DNA of 64,000 nucleotides from contig BGKB01000098.1 of assembly GCA_003116975.1 (NCBI GenBank), forward strand, positions 183,389-247,388, written 5' to 3'. The notes beneath the pieces are model-generated. The model had not been told where the DNA came from, did no database searches, and worked only from the letters and a program-made list of their open reading frames with translations. Positions 19,353 to 30,580 of the stretch are shown in pieces. Position 1 is the first letter of the stretch, and each line of letters begins with the position of its first letter. The DNA comes from Aurantiochytrium sp. KH105 (lineage: Eukaryota; Sar; Bigyra; Thraustochytrida; Thraustochytriidae). The translations under genes were made by a program, and so were the position numbers.

Positions 19353-20625
19353 ATGCTCGTGCTCCCTTTCGCGTTATTCTCTTGAAACTACGAGTGAAAC
19401 GGGCCGCAAGGTCTTGCAGTGACTGTCAAGAGAGGCAAAAGACGACAAAATCTGAAGTCACGTCGACGCCACTTTTGTCGCCGACGCCACTTTTGACCGA
19501 GGTAGGGAAAGTCAATCCATCTTGCAAAGCACGTGCTCGGGAGTAATCGGTCAGAGTGGCTTCATCGATTCAAGAGAGCATTACCGGCGCAAACTCCTGT
19601 TCAGGAAGTTAAAGATTAAGATTTTGACAGTTCTTCCATCCCGGAAAAATCTCGCACGCAAGCTCGAAGCGAGGTGCATGCGCACCACTGACTGTGAGCA
19701 TACTCTTTCTGCCTCTCTCTCTCTGTCTTGGCACCGTCCCACCTCCACTCGCCAGCTCGTGCGGAGGCAATCAGCCGCGCGGCAGCGGAAAGCAGAGCAG
19801 TTCCGAAATCTATCGCAGCAGTACCAAAAGCGTTCCGCCCAGCTTAGTCGCAACACACGGCCGGTAATAGCGACGCCGACGCCGACGCCGACGCTGACGC
19901 CGACGCTGACGCCGACGGCGCGCTCGAGGCGGGACGAGGCGAGGCAAGACGTCAAAATAGAAGGCACAGACGGACTGGTCTTCTGGCTAGATCGCACACG
20001 CGATAAATTGCGCGGTGTGTGCTCTCGTACCTGAGGTAGGCGAAAAATGTATGTGCTCACGGCCGCGGCGCAGCGCAGCACACCGCGGCGCTACGCAATT
20101 TGCGGCTGCGCTGGGCTGAGCCGAAAAAGGGAAACTGAACAAAGGCAAATGGGCCGGACGCCTATGACTGTGCCACGGCCTTTGCTTGCATTTTTAATGG
20201 ACGGCAAGTTCCGCATTCCGCCATACCACGAGCCAGCATGAACAGAGCGTCCGTGACCCTCTTTCCAATCTCTCTTTTATGCTTGAAGCTGGGCATTTGG
20301 GAGGCGAGCCGATTTCCTTGACCAGCATTCTTTTCTCGCAGCAAGAAATGAACTCGCGCACGAGCTAGATCATGTTGCGATTCTCGACGGACCGAGAAAC
20401 AGGACGAAGTCACGTAAATTCTCCGTAGCTCTGCGCAGCTTTTGAGATAGAGAATGTACAAAAAAACGCGCATGCACGTTGTTACACATACCTTCGCAGC
20501 ATGGCTTTTCTTGCTCGTGGAGAAGGATGGCAGGCGTTGCCGGCAAAGCAAACCTGCAACAGAGAAAGACATACGACCTGACCAAGACCAAGCAAGCCAA
20601 CCACAAGCGTAAGCACAAACACACC

Positions 20626-22716
20626 ATGGTTTGCGCGCTTCGCTTCGTAGGCGTGCTTGCGAGCATCGTAGCCGCGTCTGCGGCGACGGTGGACGAATAC
20701 AGAAAGCTTACCGCCAAGAAATGCTACAACCCAAACAACAAGTACATCATCGGCACCGCCAAAGAGCAGGCAGTGGAAATCTGCCTTGAAGAGTGCCACG
20801 CTAATGATGACTGCATGGCCGTTGTAGAGAATGACGCAGGCAAGTGCGCCAAGTTCAAGTTTTGCGACTTGATAGATGCCAGCGACGACTCCTTTGTGTG
20901 GGCCCGGGATACCTTTGACAGCGGAGACGAGGACCTCATTCCGCACCTCAGCTCCACCTGCAAGGAAAGCCCGTATTCAACTTCAGGTCGAGACAAGACC
21001 GTCGCCGAGTGCCTCGAGCTCTGTCGCAAAGACTCCAAGGACTGCAAGTTCATTCGACTGAACAGAGTCCGCAAGTGCTCGCGTTTCGCCAAGTGCACAA
21101 TCAAAGATGCTACAGGCAAGCAAAAGACGTCTGTTCTCTATGAAGTGACAGAGGCATCCGAGCCCATCGACAGCGACCTCCCGAATTTGCCGGCCACCAC
21201 CTTCGACTCCGTTCTCAACAAGTACATTTTTAAGGACTCCACATGCCAAGGACAAGATGTGCTTGCCTCGAGTATCGTAACCTCCGAAGCCGCGTGCCAC
21301 GCTCTGGAGGAAGACACTGCCAAGGCTTGGATGTGGACGCCATCGACAGGACTATGCGAGACCTTTGCCAAGTGCGACGCCACGACATCATCCGAAAACT
21401 CGTATCTCTTTGTGGATGCTGTGAGCAAACGCCCTGGGCGCGGGTGGAGTTCCTGGAATGCATTCTTTCGGGAAGCCACAGAAGATCTCATCATGGAGCA
21501 GGTCGATCTTGTCGAGGAACATTTTCTGAGCTCTGGGTATGACATCATCCATACAGATGGTCTCTGCACCTTTGCTAACATGGCGAGTGATGGCGTGACG
21601 GCCTTGCGCACGAATATGAACGGGCTTGACTACACAGCCAACTCGGAGCTCGTCGAACCAACGGACTGCATCGTATCTGGCATGACAGGACCGAATGGCT
21701 ACGTTGAAAAACTTCACAACAAGGGCTTTCGGGTATCTTGGTACACTCCTGGATCCCTCACTTCCTGTGCGAATCACAACTTTCGTAGCAAGGCCAACTA
21801 TAAAGCTCTTGTGGTAAACGACGTCAAGACATACAAGTCCTGGGGTATTGACATTCTTAAAATCGATCGCTGCGGACTGCTTCCTCGGACAGACAAATTG
21901 AATACCGAACTCAAGGTCATCAAGTACTGGGGCCAAGTGATTGAAGAGCACTTTCCGGATCTTGAGGTTGAGAACTGCCGCTTTGCCTGCAACAACATTG
22001 ACGGTTGGATCAACGAAGCGCATCCTGATGCAGAGGTGAAGGTCTTTGATTACACCGCGTTGGGCAAGTTAAACTTTCAGGGTGCGTGTCCTGACGCGGC
22101 GCGCTTCCATCGCTCGTACGTCGATGTGCGGCCCTGGGCCTCTCGCATTAAGATGGCAATGAAGGCATTCTCCATGTTTCAAGAGGAGACCGGGCCGATG
22201 TTTGGCTGGTCGTATGGCGACACGCTCGAAGTCTGCAACACCGATTACAACAATAACCCGTACCGAATTGCGAGTGGGGTGCAGCCATCGACAGCGGCGG
22301 GCCCTCTGACCCGAAATCTCGAATTTCTGATGATCGGCGCGTGGGCAATCGCTTCGCAGCCGCTCTTTGTCTCAACTGACATCAGCAATTGCGCCGAGGA
22401 AATCATTGATGCCCTCACAGACAGCGCGCTTCTTGCCGTGAATGGCGAGTGGTCCGGAGACTCTGGAAAGATTGTTGACATTGAAGATGACGTCTGGACC
22501 TGGAAAAAGGTCGTCGAGACGCGTGACGCGAAGAAAACGCACGTCCTTCTCGCCGACATGAACCTGGAGACGGCCGCCGGTGATGCATGGGATCAAGCTG
22601 CTCTTGTCGCTCTTCATTGCGGCGAAGCTGAGGGTCTAAGTGTGCACACCTTTTGGTCCCGACCTAAAAAGCTCCAGCGTTCGATCTTCTTCACCTGCTC
22701 AGAGCCGCGCAGCTAG
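20626..22716 (+). CDS. GH27 alpha-galactosidase-like secreted enzyme with N-terminal PAN/apple-like modules (copy 1)
   Basis: 696 residues from the ATG at 20626 (context ACACCATGG; the frame upstream has no better start). A signal peptide (about residues 1-20) leads into roughly 300 residues of cysteine-rich modules with the spacing of PAN/apple repeats (C-x-E-x-C, K-C-x-x-F), about three copies. The glycoside hydrolase family 27 barrel follows: GRGWSSWNAF, GYDIIHTDG, YTPG, WGIDILKIDRCG with nucleophile Asp414, HRSYVDVRPW with the likely acid/base Asp500, GWSYGDTLEVCN and GAWAIASQPLFVSTD. The family hydrolyses terminal alpha-galactosides or alpha-N-acetylgalactosaminides of glycans, secreted or vacuolar. 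The N-terminal modules may bind carbohydrate or protein (inference). A close paralogue lies 2.7 kb downstream on the same strand. Confidence 0.95.
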   Translation: MVCALRFVGVLASIVAASAATVDEYRKLTAKKCYNPNNKYIIGTAKEQAVEICLEECHANDDCMAVVENDAGKCAKFKFCDLIDASDDSFVWARDTFDSGDEDLIPHLSSTCKESPYSTSGRDKTVAECLELCRKDSKDCKFIRLNRVRKCSRFAKCTIKDATGKQKTSVLYEVTEASEPIDSDLPNLPATTFDSVLNKYIFKDSTCQGQDVLASSIVTSEAACHALEEDTAKAWMWTPSTGLCETFAKCDATTSSENSYLFVDAVSKRPGRGWSSWNAFFREATEDLIMEQVDLVEEHFLSSGYDIIHTDGLCTFANMASDGVTALRTNMNGLDYTANSELVEPTDCIVSGMTGPNGYVEKLHNKGFRVSWYTPGSLTSCANHNFRSKANYKALVVNDVKTYKSWGIDILKIDRCGLLPRTDKLNTELKVIKYWGQVIEEHFPDLEVENCRFACNNIDGWINEAHPDAEVKVFDYTALGKLNFQGACPDAARFHRSYVDVRPWASRIKMAMKAFSMFQEETGPMFGWSYGDTLEVCNTDYNNNPYRIASGVQPSTAAGPLTRNLEFLMIGAWAIASQPLFVSTDISNCAEEIIDALTDSALLAVNGEWSGDSGKIVDIEDDVWTWKKVVETRDAKKTHVLLADMNLETAAGDAWDQAALVALHCGEAEGLSVHTFWSRPKKLQRSIFFTCSEPRS

Positions 22717-23995
22717 TTTTCTCCTTGCGCACGACATGCGCATTGCCTGCACAAACTGAATAAGTCATCATTTTCCATACATTAAACTCCCAAGAATGGT
22801 CAACCCACTTGATTGCCTCGCGAATCAGTGGCTTTTACGGCCGATGCACTTCATTTATGAGACGAGGCCTCACTGTCAATGCCGACGTTTCTTGATAGAT
22901 CAAGTCATCTCTGCCGAAGGCTTTCTCGGGACTTTTGGATCCAAGACGGAGAGATTCGTGAAGGTGCCGGCATGGCTGCTGCGGCTGCAGTTGCAGACAG
23001 TACGGCTGAGAAAGAGAAGGAAAAATTCACTGCAGAGCACAACTGACTGTGACTGTGAGTGACGGCCGATTGGACTTTCTCGACAAGATGCTGCGTTGCA
23101 CTACATGCATGTCACGGCTCTGCGGAATCTTCCATCAAGTTTAGACGAGCTCTATCAAGCAACACCCGGCCTATCTCTATTGAGCATCGTGAAGCTTCCG
23201 AATCCTCTCTGGGATGCCTCGGCACGGGCGATCTTCCATGTGCTCAGGAAACGTCATTGCTGAGTTTGTTCTCGCCGTGGCGATCTCCACCAGGCTACGA
23301 GGTGCAACAAGGTTGCAGCTTTATGGGGCCGCGGACAACCAATCATTCGAGCGAGTTCGAATGATTACTTTTCTGGAAGAGTGCTGCGTTGTTCTACTCC
23401 GTCAGGCGAGACTAGTCTTCTTCCAAAAAAGCGTCCATACTGAATCGAACTGCTTCTCTCGAATGGTGGCCACGCTTGCGGCAGGCTGAAGCGTGCCGGG
23501 TATCGATGAAGTCTCTTTCATTCTCTCAATTTCAACTTGATAGACGGGTCTTTCCGACGGCTTTATTCGCCATGTGCACACGCCATAGGCCAAGTTTGTC
23601 TGGCTGGTCCAAGAAGAAATTGGGTCTCGCCAAGGCTTTTGCGAGGCCAGGAGAGACGTGATTGTGGTGCGTGGTCGCGCTGGGTTGATCCATTCATCTT
23701 CCCACCTTCGACGTGCAGCTGCAGATGCACCTATACTCCAGCTCAAGCCAGAATAACCCGCCGTGCCTCCGACCCCTCCGGACAGACCGGAGTCAATCTC
23801 TTCTTGAGTCGAATCGACTTTCGTGTGCTGGCTGCCAGCTGTAGACCGAAGCGGAATGGAAATAGCTGCAGCCGAGCGCAACGCAGCAAAAAAGGGCAGC
23901 CGGTGCTGTCGAGCCGGTGCTTTACGTGGCTGGCTGGCTGGCTGTACTTCGCAGTTTATCCAGGCGGGCTCTGCCATGCAATAAAAGACTTCTTG

Positions 23996-24033
<38 letters not shown>

Positions 24034-25421
24034 TGTCTGCCTGTCTGTTTGTCTGCTGATGATGCCTTGACCAACATCCATTTGCGTCTCTCACTCTCTC
24101 TCCCTCTCTCTCCCTCGATGGCCGACGTCAAAATTAGCCGCGTGCACTCGCGTGCAGTGTCTGTCAGATCAGTCTGGCTCGATCAATACGGCCTGTGGCC
24201 AACTCAAATCTGCAGCTGATGCCAAGAACAGCCGACCCGACCCCGAGGTCGGCTTGGCTGGTCGGTCGAGTCGCGTCGCGTCGCCCCGCGTCGCCCGCAA
24301 TGTCGCGCATTCGCATTGCATCGAACCGTCTCGCGTTCGCATCGCATCGCATCGCATCCGCATCGACCTCGCGTCACTTCCCGTGCGCGGCGCGCGTGCT
24401 GGCCGCAAGGAGACTCTTCCCGCAAGTCATGGTCGGCACGCCGTGCCGCCCGGGCCGATCATACTTTCTCCCCGCGACTCGCGTGGCACGAGCCGCCCCT
24501 CTCCGCCTGTGCTCTGCGGCCATGACGAGACGATGGCGACGCAGAGTTGCCGTGGCGCTCGCTCGCGATGGCGCCCCTGACGGATGGGGCGAGATAGAGC
24601 CATCACATCGCTTTGCTTTGCTTTGCTCCGCTCTGCTCGGCTTTGCTTTTCTCCGTGTTGCATCGCACGTGCGCAAGAGCCCGCTGGCGGCAGAAGGTGA
24701 GAGCCTGCCGCGGGAGACCATTGGTTAGCTGGCTGTGAGGGAGACCAGTCTCGGCCTGCCGAAGCTGGCAAGCAAGTATACGAGAGAGAGGAAGCGATGG
24801 TGAGTCACGTGTGATTGATCGATCAACTTGATGAGCACACACTTGTGATGGCATGTGGATCGAATCACCTCCGACTCGCGCTATGCCGCTGCAGGTAGAA
24901 GCGAGTGCTTTCAAGTTGTTTTGGTTTCCAAGGCCGTGGCTACCATCCATCGCGAGCGACTGACGTGAGACCAACGTCGTGGTACGCAAGCAGACGGTCA
25001 GAACCAGGCAGGAATAGGCACAGGCCGACCTTCGAATCGAACTGAAGTCTGCACACGACATGCATCAGCAAGCTGCGCTGCGCTGCATGCAAGCCCGCTG
25101 CAAGCGCAGGCAATGGTGGAGCCAAAGCAATGACAGTGACTGCCACCAGCCGGCCGGTTTGGAGCCAGTCAGCCACTATGATCACGTGCGGGGCTGGTGG
25201 TGCCTGCACTTCCATTGACATTCCAGGCTGCTTTGTTATCTTGATGGTCAGAGTCGGTCCACCAAGACATCGAGAGCACGCGCACATTACGGCGAGGTGA
25301 ATGAGGTGAGCGGACGTCGCCCCACCCTCTTTGGCCAGTAGTAGTCGAGGCAAGTGCGGCGCGCGCAAAAACGAGCAGACCCGAGACGATCGTTGGCGAG
25401 ACACCGCTGCCTCGCTGCTGC
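22717..25421. other. Spacer between the GH27 paralogues, no gene seen
   Basis: 2.7 kb without a convincing gene. It holds GGCT and GCCT tetranucleotide runs at about 23926-23942 and 23992-24056, and GCATC/GCGTC-type runs at about 24.27-24.37 kb. Open frames are low complexity. The right end contains the promoter of the second GH27 gene. Confidence 0.55.
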
Positions 25422-27614
25422 ATGAGTACTACATTGGCGTGGTCTCGAGGATCGAGGCGTGGAATGGCTAGAATGGACCGAGGAGGCCTCCGGGCGCTGG
25501 GGCCCGTATGGTTCTCCATGTTGGCCAGCCTGATTGGAGCGGCGGCAGCAGCTTCATCCATCGCGGACTTCTTCACGGAAATGCCGGGGATGAAGTGCTA
25601 CAATCCGAACAATAAGTACATCCTTCGTCCTGCTACGGAGCAGACAGTCGATGAATGCTTGACCGAGTGCTATAGCGATAGCGAATGCGTGGCTGCTGTT
25701 CACAACGAGCTTGGATTCTGCGCCTTGTACAAGTACTGCGATCTGCAAGATGGAGTACAGGGCGGCTCCGTCTTTGCGCGCGAGAGCTTCGACGGTCTGA
25801 GTAACCTCACTTCTTACTTGAGCTCGACTTGCAGACGAAAGGAGTATGCGAGATCCGGGAAGGGCAAGACTGTCGCCGAGTGTCTCGAGTACTGCTATGA
25901 GGACTCGGCAAACTGCAAGTATATTCGCCTTGACCAGAAAAGTAGGTGCTCGCGGTTTACGGATTGCTCCGTTCGGGATGCCACGAGAAACCAAAAGACA
26001 TCTGTGGTGTACAAGGTCCCCGAGCATGAGGGCTCTTCAACATCAGATACTACAGAAACAGTTCTTGAGTCATTTCCCGATGTGACGTTCGACTCGGAGC
26101 GCAATTTGTACATTTTCAAGAACACCAAGTGCAGCGACAAGGGTGATACTCTTGGCCATATGCTAACAAGCGACGAGTCCGAGTGTTTCAATCTCGTCAA
26201 CGCGAGTACGAAAGCAGCTGTATGGCAGTCAAAGACGGGCTCGTGCACTTTACTGAGTGATTGCAAGACAACAAAGTCGAAGAAAAAGACATATCTCTTC
26301 GTCAATGCTGAAAGAAAGCGTCCTCCGCGCGGTTGGAGCTCGTGGAACGCCTTCTATCGCTACGCAAGTGAGAGTCTCATCATGGAGCAAGTCGATCTTC
26401 TCGAAGAGTACGGTCTTCAGGACGCCGGCTTCAATATTGTTCATACGGACGGGCAGTGTACCTTTGCTTCGGTCGACGCGACCAACACATTTGCATTGCG
26501 AACCAACTTGAAGAAAGGTACTTCATACACTTCCGAATCAGACATGCTCGAACCAGTTGGCTGTATTACTTCCGGAATGACCGGCCCGAACAACTATGTT
26601 TCCCAGCTGCACAATAGAGGATTTCTTGTCTCGTGGTATACTCCAGGGGCGAAGACTACATGCTCCGGGCTTCGATTCCGGGATGATGACAACTTTAAAA
26701 AACTCGTGGTACGAGATGTGAAAATGTACAAGAAGTGGGGCATCGATTTTCTTAAAATTGACGCCTGTGGCAAACTTCCCAAAAAGTATACGCCGGGAAA
26801 GGAAGGCAAACTCATCCAATTCTGGCGCGACACGATCGAAGACCATTTTCCGGAGCTCGAAGTTGAGAATTGCCGGTACCAGTGTAACAACATCGTCAAG
26901 TCTGAAAATTCAGATATTGATGGCACGCTTGAGGTATTCAACTACGAGAACTTGAACAAGGAGAATTTCAATTCATTCTGTTCGAGTGTCGCCCGGTACC
27001 ATAGATCTTTCGTGGATATTCGCCCGTGGGTTTCGCGCATCTTGGATGCTATGAAGGCCTTTAGTATGTTCCAAGAAGAGACAGGACCATTTTCTGGATG
27101 GTCGTATGGTGATGTGCTCGAAATCTGCAACTATGATTACGACACAAACACGTACCGACTGATGAGCGGTATCAAACCTGAACTGTCTCCATCTCCAATG
27201 ACCGAAAATCTCGAGTATGTTATTTTAGGGACCTGGGTCATCGCTTCCCAGCCGCTCTTCATTTCGACGGAGCTTAACAAATGCAACGCCAGTATCATTG
27301 GTCTGCTCACGAATCCCGATTTTATAGCGATCAATGGCGAGTGGTCCGGCGATTCTGGCAAAATTTATAGCATCGAGGACGAGGTTTGGTATTGGAAAAA
27401 GGTTGTCGAAACACGGACAGCGACCAAAACTCATATTCTCGTCGCGGACATGAATTTGGACGAGCCTGGCGGAGCAGAATGGGACGAAGAGGATATCAAG
27501 TCAAGCTTCTGTCCGGATGTGGACGAGAGTAACATCATTACGTACTGGTCAAGACCTGATGGGCTTCAGCGCTCCCTCATGTTTTCATGTCTATCTCCGC
27601 GAAGCAGCGAATGA
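25422..27614 (+). CDS. GH27 alpha-galactosidase-like secreted enzyme with PAN/apple-like modules (copy 2)
   Basis: 730 residues from the ATG at 25422. A later in-frame ATG at 25464 would shorten an unusually long basic leader before the hydrophobic signal segment (about residues 26-46). The architecture is the same as copy 1: cysteine modules beginning KCYNPNNKYI, then PRGWSSWNAF, FNIVHTDG, YTPG, WGIDFLKIDACG (nucleophile Asp447), HRSFVDIRPW (acid/base Asp532), GWSYGDVLEICN and WVIASQPLFIST. Similarity to copy 1 runs the full length, so the pair arose by whole-gene duplication; clear divergence and no shared flanking DNA suggest it is not recent. Both copies keep the catalytic aspartates, so both are probably active. 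Confidence 0.95.
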   Translation: MSTTLAWSRGSRRGMARMDRGGLRALGPVWFSMLASLIGAAAAASSIADFFTEMPGMKCYNPNNKYILRPATEQTVDECLTECYSDSECVAAVHNELGFCALYKYCDLQDGVQGGSVFARESFDGLSNLTSYLSSTCRRKEYARSGKGKTVAECLEYCYEDSANCKYIRLDQKSRCSRFTDCSVRDATRNQKTSVVYKVPEHEGSSTSDTTETVLESFPDVTFDSERNLYIFKNTKCSDKGDTLGHMLTSDESECFNLVNASTKAAVWQSKTGSCTLLSDCKTTKSKKKTYLFVNAERKRPPRGWSSWNAFYRYASESLIMEQVDLLEEYGLQDAGFNIVHTDGQCTFASVDATNTFALRTNLKKGTSYTSESDMLEPVGCITSGMTGPNNYVSQLHNRGFLVSWYTPGAKTTCSGLRFRDDDNFKKLVVRDVKMYKKWGIDFLKIDACGKLPKKYTPGKEGKLIQFWRDTIEDHFPELEVENCRYQCNNIVKSENSDIDGTLEVFNYENLNKENFNSFCSSVARYHRSFVDIRPWVSRILDAMKAFSMFQEETGPFSGWSYGDVLEICNYDYDTNTYRLMSGIKPELSPSPMTENLEYVILGTWVIASQPLFISTELNKCNASIIGLLTNPDFIAINGEWSGDSGKIYSIEDEVWYWKKVVETRTATKTHILVADMNLDEPGGAEWDEEDIKSSFCPDVDESNIITYWSRPDGLQRSLMFSCLSPRSSE

Positions 27615-28779
27615 ATGGTACACTGTGCCCTTAGGGTAATGTAGAAAGTTCCTGTGCATTGTATTGTCTGCTATGAAAGGAAAGCGAAAGAGTGGAAAAG
27701 AAGGAGGATTCGCGAAAAGGAGAGATGAAGCAGTCGAGCGGCTCTAATTGCGCGTACCGGGTCGGACTCTGGTGTTTCGTTGAAGTGTCCGACGCAACGT
27801 GCAAGCTCTTGGGCATTCATTTGTTCTGGTCGAGACTGTGACGTTGATGCGGCTATGTATTGGCAATTTTTCTTCTTGAATGAACACGGTGGTCTTCGCC
27901 GATTAGCGAAAGCAACGCAGATGGCCCACCAGTATCAAATTTCATTTTTTTTGTTGTCAGTCTCGAAAGAAATACCTCGTACCACTTAATTATCTTTCCT
28001 CTAACAGCGATATGAATGCTTGCTTGAACACCAGCGTGACAGGAGTTTGAAGGGAAAGTCCAATCGCATTTTAAGGGTTGCCGAGAATCGGTTCGGAAGC
28101 ATCTCCTCTGACTGAGAATTATTTTCTGCTGATGGCGAGCTAAAGTGTCTTCTTCGAATGATCAATCGCATTTGATAAGATCATCATCATTCCCGAGTAT
28201 TCTCTCTCTCTCCCTCCCTCTTTCTCTCTACGTGCGGTTATCACCTTTGCGCGCCTTTTCACTCCATCCCCGCGTCCTCGTCTTCTCGCGAGCTTTGCAA
28301 CACAGTCGCAGGGATCCTCGACACCGACGGTCCTTCCCTCCTCCTCTTATCCCTCTTTTCTCTTCCGCACTCCATGTCGTCGCATGCCACGGCAATCCCA
28401 ATGGACGTGGAGTGCCTGCCCGCTGAGAGCGGTGCTTCTGCGGCCAGAAAGTTGGATGGCCATGGTGGATGGAAGAGAGGCCCAGGAGCGAATCTAGGTC
28501 CCCGCTGCTGGGTGCGGGCCTGCGTCCCGGGGCTCCACCCCGCGGCGAGCGAGGCCGCGTGCGCGGAGCAAGCAGCCAGACCCAAACAAACACGCACGCG
28601 CTGGCAGATCAGATCGGAGCCCGCCCGCGCCTGCGTCTCCCCGCGCCTGCGTCTCCCCGCGCCGCCGCCCGCGCGCCCGCAGGCCCGCCCGCCCGCCCGC
28701 ACGCGCGAAGGCAGCGGCTGGCTGGTTGGATCGGTGGCACATACGTGGAGTGGAGGAAGGCCGAGCGAAGCCAAGAAAG
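27615..28779. other. Spacer upstream of VTC1
   Basis: No gene seen. The left part is AT-rich. The right part (about 28.2-28.4 kb) is strongly pyrimidine-rich on the plus strand, as often found before start codons in this window, followed by a very GC-rich leader up to the VTC1 ATG. Confidence 0.5.
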
Positions 28780-29148
28780 ATGCCCTCTATTGACCCCAAG
28801 GTCTTCTTCTCCAATGAGCGCACGTACCTGCACTGGCTCAACATGGGCGTGACTATTGGCAGCATCGGCAGCGCCCTGCTCGGCTTCTCCGGCATGGCCT
28901 CTGCGAGCTCGGATAACAACTCGTTTGACGCCCTCAGGCTCATTGGTCTTATTATGCTCGGTCTCTCCATCATGTTCACGATCAACGCCATGTACCAGTT
29001 CAGGCGACGGAGTATTCTCTTGCGCAAGCTCTCTGGCACTGGCTACGAGGACTCCTTTGGTCCCGTTGCGCTTTCTGTGGTTCTCGTCCTTTCCCTTGGC
29101 GGTATCTACGCGACATATATTACCAAGGGCGTTGCCGTGCATCCATGA
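28780..29148 (+). CDS. VTC1: VTC1-like vacuolar transporter chaperone subunit (DUF202)
   Basis: 122 residues from the ATG at 28780; the frame continues upstream but without ATG. It starts with DPKVFFSNERTYLHWLNMG, the conserved cytosolic motif of VTC transmembrane (DUF202) domains, followed by three hydrophobic segments: VTIGSIGSALLGFSGMA, LIGLIMLGLSIMFTINAM, and VALSVVLVLSLGGIYATYI. Yeast VTC1 is 129 residues with three helices, so this is a stand-alone VTC1 rather than a VTC2/4 tail. VTC1 forms the pore of the polyphosphate polymerase complex in acidocalcisome or vacuole membranes. The catalytic SPX-containing subunit is not in this window. Confidence 0.95.
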   Translation: MPSIDPKVFFSNERTYLHWLNMGVTIGSIGSALLGFSGMASASSDNNSFDALRLIGLIMLGLSIMFTINAMYQFRRRSILLRKLSGTGYEDSFGPVALSVVLVLSLGGIYATYITKGVAVHP

Positions 29149-29451
29149 TGCGATGCAAGACAAACGCTCAGTCAAAAAGTATCCCTCGTTGCTGCCCGCG
29201 CACGAAGGCGGCTTGACACGTGTTCTCCTTTCCAAATGTTCCTTTCCTCCTTCTTCTCCCCAACAGAGGTCTCGCGTGTCAACAAAATTGTCTCTTGCCT
29301 TGTCTGTCACGTCCAGCACACGCAAACACCGCATCACAAAAAAAACAAACGCACACCAACGCATAAAAGTAGTTTTACAATTTTTTGTTAGTCCCTTTGC
29401 TCATTGCGATGCACGAAATTAGGTGAGATGGGCGCAAGAAAAGTAAAAGTC

Positions 29452-30294
29452 CTACCTGAGATCTAGCAGTGCCCGCGCCAGTCCGACAACAAGTGTAGCA
29501 AAAACATGAGATCCGGGGCGAGCACGAATGCTAAGCGCATCGTTCTTAAGACTTGGAGTGCATACGACAATTGGGGTTTCTTCGTCTTCCTCAAATTGAT
29601 TTGCGCGAAAGGGCTGGCCCGGGAAGAAGGAGCGCAGAAAATACTGCGTCCCATTCTCGTCGTAGCCCTCCACATCGAGTTCGAGACCCTCCTTGAAAAG
29701 CAATGGATCCTCGAGTCCGATGCCGTTAAGAAGTGCCGAGCTCTCGCAGCGCCACATTTCCTCGGCATATCCGCAAGCCTTGAAGTAGTTTTCGCAAACG
29801 GACCTGCACATCATAAGACTCTTGTCCTCTTCGTCGCAACGAGGAAAGTTGGCCCAGCAGAAAAAGTTTCTGTACGCTTGCGCACATTCGTTCATAAAGT
29901 TCCATGCGTCCTCCTCGCCCTCGGCGTAGAAGCGCATCACCACTGAGCCTTCGTCGCCGTTCTCGTCGACGCCCAGCTCCTGCAACGTTAGATTCGTCTC
30001 TGCTGTTTTCCGGATGCCCCACTCTTTCTGAAAGGTTTCTTCGACCCAGGCATCCTTGGTTCGCACGGAGTGCTCGCTCCACCTGCTCACCGACGAGCCC
30101 TGGTACCGCGGCATACACGCTCTGTACGTGACGAGGTCAGAGCAGAACGACATCTCGGCTTGAAAGTCGTCAGGGTCTCTACACTCGCCAGAGTCGTACC
30201 CTTGGATCTCGCACGCCTCGCTTGGCGCATTGTGCAGGCACAACGCTGCGCACGCACAGACGCACGCCCACGCCCACCTCGTCGCGACCCGCAT
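29452..30294 (-). CDS. Secreted or GPI-anchored cysteine-rich protein with Frizzled-like CRD spacing
   Basis: 280 residues from the ATG at 30294, chosen because it begins a clean signal peptide (MRVATRWAWACVCACAALCL); the frame upstream has another ATG at 30375 that would place a polar leader first. The body has about a dozen cysteines, including CAQAYRNFFCWANFPRC and CRSVCENYFKACGYAEEMWRC, a spacing that recalls Frizzled-type cysteine-rich domains. The C-terminus has a moderately hydrophobic end (HVFATLVVGLARALLDLR) that could be a GPI signal. Function unknown; extracellular ligand binding is inference. Confidence 0.75.
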   Translation of the reverse strand: MRVATRWAWACVCACAALCLHNAPSEACEIQGYDSGECRDPDDFQAEMSFCSDLVTYRACMPRYQGSSVSRWSEHSVRTKDAWVEETFQKEWGIRKTAETNLTLQELGVDENGDEGSVVMRFYAEGEEDAWNFMNECAQAYRNFFCWANFPRCDEEDKSLMMCRSVCENYFKACGYAEEMWRCESSALLNGIGLEDPLLFKEGLELDVEGYDENGTQYFLRSFFPGQPFRANQFEEDEETPIVVCTPSLKNDALSIRARPGSHVFATLVVGLARALLDLR

Positions 30295-30580
30295 CGCGCG
30301 CGCGCTCTGTCCCTTGCTTTCGAGGTCTGTCTGGGCTGCCTGCCTCAAACGTCCGTTCCAGTCCGTTAAAGTCATCTGTGCCACATTTGTCAAGGTCTCG
30401 GAGGTAGAGCCCAAAGACGACAACTTGGTAGAAGAAGATAGAAAGGAAAGCGATGAGAAAGAAGAAGGCGAAGTAAATCGCAGCACCAAGCATTGGTTGG
30501 CGGTCTTTCAAAAAAAAAAGTGAGACTGACAGCGTGCTTGGAGATGAATAAATTATGATGATGATGATGATAATGAGCTA

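Larger units (their letters stand above)
15528..20625. other. Five-kilobase gene-poor, repeat-rich region
   Basis: No convincing gene. The first half is very GC-rich and built of short tandem runs: TGGC at 15857-15892, GGCGA at 16176-16215, GGCA at about 16455-16485, and GACGC/AACTC at about 16906-16970. Long open frames here, including a 403-codon one on the minus strand, translate to Arg/Ser/Ala-rich low complexity with no domain. The second half is AT-richer with diverged direct repeats around 18.3-18.75 kb, a duplicated 20-bp element at about 19.31-19.35 kb, and GACGCC runs at about 19.87-19.92 kb. The left part should hold the megasynthase promoter and the right end that of the first GH27 gene. 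Confidence 0.6.

Noticed and set aside
30179..30511. Minus-strand frame with a strong hydrophobic segment upstream of the secreted Cys-rich protein
   Set aside because: The Phe/Leu run reflects a pyrimidine-rich leader; the ATG at 30294 in the other frame gives a clean signal peptide and the conserved body.
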